From: Streptomyces sp. SDr-06
Lineage (GTDB): Bacteria; Actinomycetota; Actinomycetes; Streptomycetales; Streptomycetaceae
Assembly: GCF_003324565.1 (NCBI RefSeq)
Contig: NZ_QOLA01000006.1
Location: 62,001 to 126,000 of the forward strand
Length of the DNA: 64,000 bases
Direction of reading: 5' to 3'
The position numbers and the translations under genes are program-made. The notes under the pieces are model-generated. The model did no database searches, was not told the DNA's origin, and saw only the letters and a list, made by a program, of their open reading frames with translations. Positions 61,129 to 64,000 of the stretch are shown in pieces (within the stretch, counting starts at the first letter, position 1; every line of letters begins with the position of its first letter).

Positions 61129-61503
61129 GTGGTGCGGTCCTTTCCTCAGGGGCGTTGGAAGCCGGGACATGAAAGCCCGGACATCCTGCCAGCGGCCGTC
61201 CGTCTCCGCCTTCCCTTTGTCGTCACGCCGCAGCAACGCCATGGAACCGGGCGGCATAAGCCGCACCCGGAGCGGCTGAGCCCGTGCCTCACAGTCCATC
61301 AGGACTGCCTACGGCTCGTGCGGACTGGTGTCCGGTGGGGCCGACCGAGGTGGCTGCGTGTCAGCCCCTTGTGGTGAAGGTCCATGTGCCGGAGATTCTC
61401 GCGGTCGCCCCCCAACCGGAGTTCGCCGCTCCGCTCCTGATCAAGGGAACCCGTCCTCCCCTGCGGCTCGACATGATCGGCGCCGAGCCCGCATTCTCTG
61501 AGG

Positions 61504-62052
61504 ATGGAATTCCTCGTCTACCATCGCGACCGGCGCGGCTCCCAACCGCTACGCCATGAACTCCTGGAAGAGCACTGGTCCTACATGGACCAGTACGCGA
61601 GGGAGATGATCGCCCGCGGGCCGACGTTCGGTGGTGAGGACGGCGAAACGCTCACCGGAAGCGTCCACATCGTCGACCTGCCCGGCCCCGAAGCCGCCCG
61701 TGCGTTCGCCTTCGACGAGCCCGGGTATCAGGCCGGCGCCTACCGGGACGTGCTCCTGCGGCGCTGGCGAAACTCATTGGGCCGCACCATGTGGGAGTTT
61801 CCTGGCGACCCGTCCACAAACCGGTATCTGGTGCTCGGACTCGGCGCAGGGGAATCAGTCGATCTGACGGTGCCGACGAACCAGGACACATTGATCGCTT
61901 ACGGACCGCTGCTGTCCGACGACGGCACCGCCTGGCTGGGTACGGCGGCACTGGTCACGGCACCCGACCCCGAGACCGCTCGCTCCATCCTGACCACGGA
62001 GCGGTATGCCGACGTGGAAGTGCATGACTGGGAATTCGGCGGGCGCCGGTAG
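61504..62052 (+). CDS. Tandem YCII-domain protein
   Basis: A 182-residue fusion of two YCII-like (YciI/dimeric alpha-beta barrel) domains. The first reads EFLVYHRDRRGSQPLRHELL, EEHWSYMDQYAREMIARGPT and VDLPGPEAARAFAFDEPG. The second begins near YLVLGLGAGESVDLTVPTN and has LIAYGPLLSDDG and VTAPDPETARSILTTERYAD. The His-Asp pair of catalytic YciI enzymes is only partly kept (EEHW). Exact role unknown. ATG 61504 has no clear Shine-Dalgarno (GAGG abuts the start). A strong terminator follows at 62071. Confidence 0.85.
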   Translation: MEFLVYHRDRRGSQPLRHELLEEHWSYMDQYAREMIARGPTFGGEDGETLTGSVHIVDLPGPEAARAFAFDEPGYQAGAYRDVLLRRWRNSLGRTMWEFPGDPSTNRYLVLGLGAGESVDLTVPTNQDTLIAYGPLLSDDGTAWLGTAALVTAPDPETARSILTTERYADVEVHDWEFGGRR

Positions 62053-62070
62053 CAATCGTCGGCGCCACAG

Positions 62071-62105
62071 CGCCGGACAAGCGCACTCCGGGCACTTGTC
62101 CGGCG
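62071..62105. terminator. Intrinsic terminator hairpin
   Basis: Perfect 11-bp arms CGCCGGACAAG / CTTGTCCGGCG with a 13-nt loop, 18 bp after the YCII gene and upstream of the convergent methyltransferase stop. Confidence 0.85.
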
Positions 62106-62304
62106 TGCGGCGGGTGGGTCCCCAGTCGCCCGCCGTCGTTTACGCCCGTGTTCCGCGCTTGACGCGGCACGCGTCAGGCATGGCGGCTCGCGGCCCGCCC
62201 TTGGCCGCATGCGCTGTGCGCCGCTCATCGAGCAATGACGCCCCGGTGCCCACCCCCATCCGGGCTGATGACAGGGGTGGGTCGGAACACCGTGCGGTCG
62301 GCCG

Positions 62305-63045
62305 TCAGGCGCGGCAGCGAAGCATCTCGAGCGGCGGGTTGGCGTGGAAGTCCGCCCAGAAGTCATCGCCGAACTCCCGCAGACCGGCCTCGGACACCGT
62401 CACCGGCACCCAGGTCAGCTCGCTGAATCCGGCCGCGCGCAGGGACTTCTCGTACACCTCGCGGCGGGGGCGGTTGGCGAAGAACGAGACCGGAGGGTCG
62501 AGCAGCGCCGTGGTGCGGACCTGCGGCCCGGTCTCGGCTTCCTCCCCGGTGAGCACGCTGAGGAAGCCGTACTTCTCGGGGGTCGGCCCGTCGAAGCGGA
62601 AGTCGGGCGACTGGTTGAGCAGGAAGAAGTCGGCGCCGGGCCGCAGGTTCCGATGCACGTTGCGGCACATCAGCTCCGTGGTGGCCGCATCCTGCGCGTA
62701 GTTGAGCATCTGCACGGCCAAACCAATGTCGAACTGCTCCTCAAAGACCGGCAGTTCGGCCACGTCACCCACCTCGTAACGCACACCCAACGGGCTGCTC
62801 TGCTCCACCTGCTGGGCGACGTGCACCATTTCACCGGAGATGTCGACTCCGAGCACCTCGGCGGCGCCGCGCCGCTTGAACTCCCTGCTGTAGAAGCCCG
62901 TACCGCAAGCGAGGTCCAGGATCGACTTGCCGCGCACGTCACCCACCATGCCCAGGAAGCTGGGCACCACGGCATACTGCTCCAACGGCAGGGCCTTGAA
63001 GCCCTCGTATGCCTCGCCGATCTCGTCGTACTGTTGCACGCTCAT
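62305..63045 (-). CDS. SAM-dependent class I methyltransferase
   Basis: A 246-residue Methyltransf_25/11-type protein: SVQQYDEIGEAYEGFKALPL, SAM loop SILDLACGTGFYSREF, acidic residue in VLGVDISGEMVHVA, GDVAELPVFEEQFDIGLAVQ and a C-terminal FFANRPRREVYEKSLRAAGF. The small-molecule substrate is not evident; similar proteins occur in natural-product and stand-alone contexts. ATG 63045 follows GGGAGGA. Stands alone, convergent with the YCII gene. Confidence 0.9.
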   Translation of the reverse strand: MSVQQYDEIGEAYEGFKALPLEQYAVVPSFLGMVGDVRGKSILDLACGTGFYSREFKRRGAAEVLGVDISGEMVHVAQQVEQSSPLGVRYEVGDVAELPVFEEQFDIGLAVQMLNYAQDAATTELMCRNVHRNLRPGADFFLLNQSPDFRFDGPTPEKYGFLSVLTGEEAETGPQVRTTALLDPPVSFFANRPRREVYEKSLRAAGFSELTWVPVTVSEAGLREFGDDFWADFHANPPLEMLRCRA

Positions 63046-63683
63046 CACGCCGTCCTCCCGTTGAAGCGTCGCCGCGTTCGCCTCCAAGCCCGTGCTCCGG
63101 GCGAACGCCACCTGACTGCTTGGCAGTTTCACCCAAGGCGAGAGGACCACGTATCTGGCAGAACCCACAAAAATGCGCGCCCCAGCCCGGGTTCCCGTAC
63201 AGGCGGCGCGAGCCCATGCGTGCTTGGACAAGATGCGTTCGCCTCGCTGCCAGGTACGGGATACGACGTGACAGCCGGTAAATCACCGCGCCCGGACACT
63301 TCTTCCGCCGCGAGTGGGCGCGGCGTCGCGCCGGTCGCGCGTGCCCTGTCATCGTGATGGCCGAAACGTACGACCCCGTTGCCGCACGTCGTCTAGAGAT
63401 CCGAGCTATCCGCCGAGATCAAACCGACTGCGGAACATGTACTGCTGGGTTGATTGTGGTCATCCACCGTAATCAGCAGCCAGTTTGGCGAATCGCCGCG
63501 CTCCCTCTGGACGCCGCACCGAGCAGCGCCTATACATTCATCCGATGTACCTGACCGAGACCGCAGTCGCGCAGGGCCAAGCAGATGCCCGGCGCCCGCC
63601 AGATCCGAGGAGCCACCGAACCTGACACCCCCTCACCCGCACGTCCCGCCCGGCCCAGCACCCCCACGATTCAGGAGCCGCAC
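63046..63683. other. Long intergenic region upstream of the fucosidase
   Basis: About 640 bp with lower GC near 63380-63550. The plus frame 63354-63554 shows no family motif. An imperfect dyad (CTGCTG...CAGCAG, 63442-63479) could be a regulatory site for the fucosidase. Confidence 0.45.
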
Positions 63684-64000
63684 GTGTCCTCTGCACCCCT
63701 CAGCAGACGTTCCCTGATCAAGGCTGCCGCGCTCGCCGGAGGCGTCGTCGCCTTCGGGCTGCCGCAGGTACTGTTACCTGCCGACGCCGAGGCTTACCCC
63801 GTCCCCGCAAAGATGAACTGGTGGTACGAGGGCCGATTCGGGATGTTCATCCACTTCGGTTCCTACTCCTACCTCGGGCACGGTGAATGGGCGTTCACCA
63901 ACGAGAACTGGTCCAAGCCCAACTACCAGACCCAGGTGTCCGCACACTTCAACCCCACCGCCTTCAACGCGGCCGCCATCGCCCAACTGGCAGCGGATGC
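63684..64000 (+). CDS. Alpha-L-fucosidase (GH29), N-terminal part
   Basis: The window holds the first ~105 residues. A Tat signal (SRRSLIKAAALAGGVVAF) is followed by the GH29 N-terminus: MNWWYEGRFGMFIHFGSYSY (W(Y/W)xxxRFGxFIHxG is characteristic), LGHGEWAF and later helices FNPTAFNAAAIAQLAADA. GH29 enzymes remove alpha-linked L-fucose from glycans outside the cell. GTG 63684 has AGGAG 7 nt upstream. A TTA leucine codon at 63774-63776 within the signal region makes translation dependent on the bldA tRNA in Streptomyces. The gene continues past the window. Confidence 0.9.
   Translation, partial: MSSAPLSRRSLIKAAALAGGVVAFGLPQVLLPADAEAYPVPAKMNWWYEGRFGMFIHFGSYSYLGHGEWAFTNENWSKPNYQTQVSAHFNPTAFNAAAIAQLAAD

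Noticed and set aside
63354..63554. Plus-strand ORF in lower-GC DNA upstream of the fucosidase
   Set aside because: No motif and no ribosome-binding site; the composition shift alone does not support a gene.

Overview
The window is high-GC DNA with a strong third-position GC bias, GTG/TTG starts and gene families typical of a filamentous actinomycete. Examples are DUF6243, DUF4157, a STAND/TPR regulator, many small secreted RICIN-type proteins and a bldA-type TTA codon. A Streptomyces chromosome is the best fit. The number of broken or partly deleted genes suggests a chromosome-arm region. The window contains about 50 intact genes, one tRNA, about eight decayed genes and many strong intrinsic-terminator hairpins. 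No rRNA or CRISPR array was seen.

0-12 kb: two LysR regulators, each divergent from an enzyme gene (alpha/beta hydrolase; short-chain dehydrogenase), with similar ATACCT-N3-(AGA/AGG)TAT operator candidates between the genes. A VC0807-type membrane protein and a DinB protein follow. Next comes a LysR-controlled catabolic operon, LysR > tartrate/D-malate dehydrogenase > DctA carrier, with two overlapping LysR boxes before the dehydrogenase. 12-22 kb: a DUF4157 (HELTH) protein fused to an aldo/keto-reductase-like domain, a frameshifted barstar-like gene, a secreted lytic transglycosylase, an ATPase-like regulator, an IS630 transposase remnant, a GNAT enzyme, a strongly G-biased hypothetical gene, and fragments of DUF192 and a family-2 glycosyltransferase.

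22-31.6 kb: a secreted lectin, a DHA2-type drug exporter, and a five-gene translationally coupled lipid operon on the minus strand (FAD amine oxidase, DUF1365, two tandem cyclopropane-fatty-acid synthase homologues, DUF1295). A second lectin follows a decayed flavin monooxygenase. 31.6-48.6 kb: a large HTH-STAND-TPR regulator followed by a secreted PAF-acetylhydrolase-like lipase, an RCC1-repeat protein, an endonuclease VII-like HNH protein and tRNA-Pro(GGG). Then come hydrolases, acetyl- and phosphotransferases, small secreted or membrane proteins, and a quinone oxidoreductase.

49-57.5 kb holds an AAC(3) acetyltransferase and what I consider the most interesting locus. It is a compact poly-gamma-glutamate synthesis operon (large two-sensor membrane protein > pgsB/capB > pgsC/capC > secreted NlpC/P60 peptidase). 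An unusually AT-rich intergenic region separates it from a divergent secreted His-rich putative hydrolase. 57.5-64 kb: a third small secreted lectin-like protein, a PucR-type regulator, RidA, a tandem YCII protein, a methyltransferase and the start of a Tat-exported alpha-L-fucosidase with a TTA codon.

All functional statements come from motif recognition by eye. No database search was possible.
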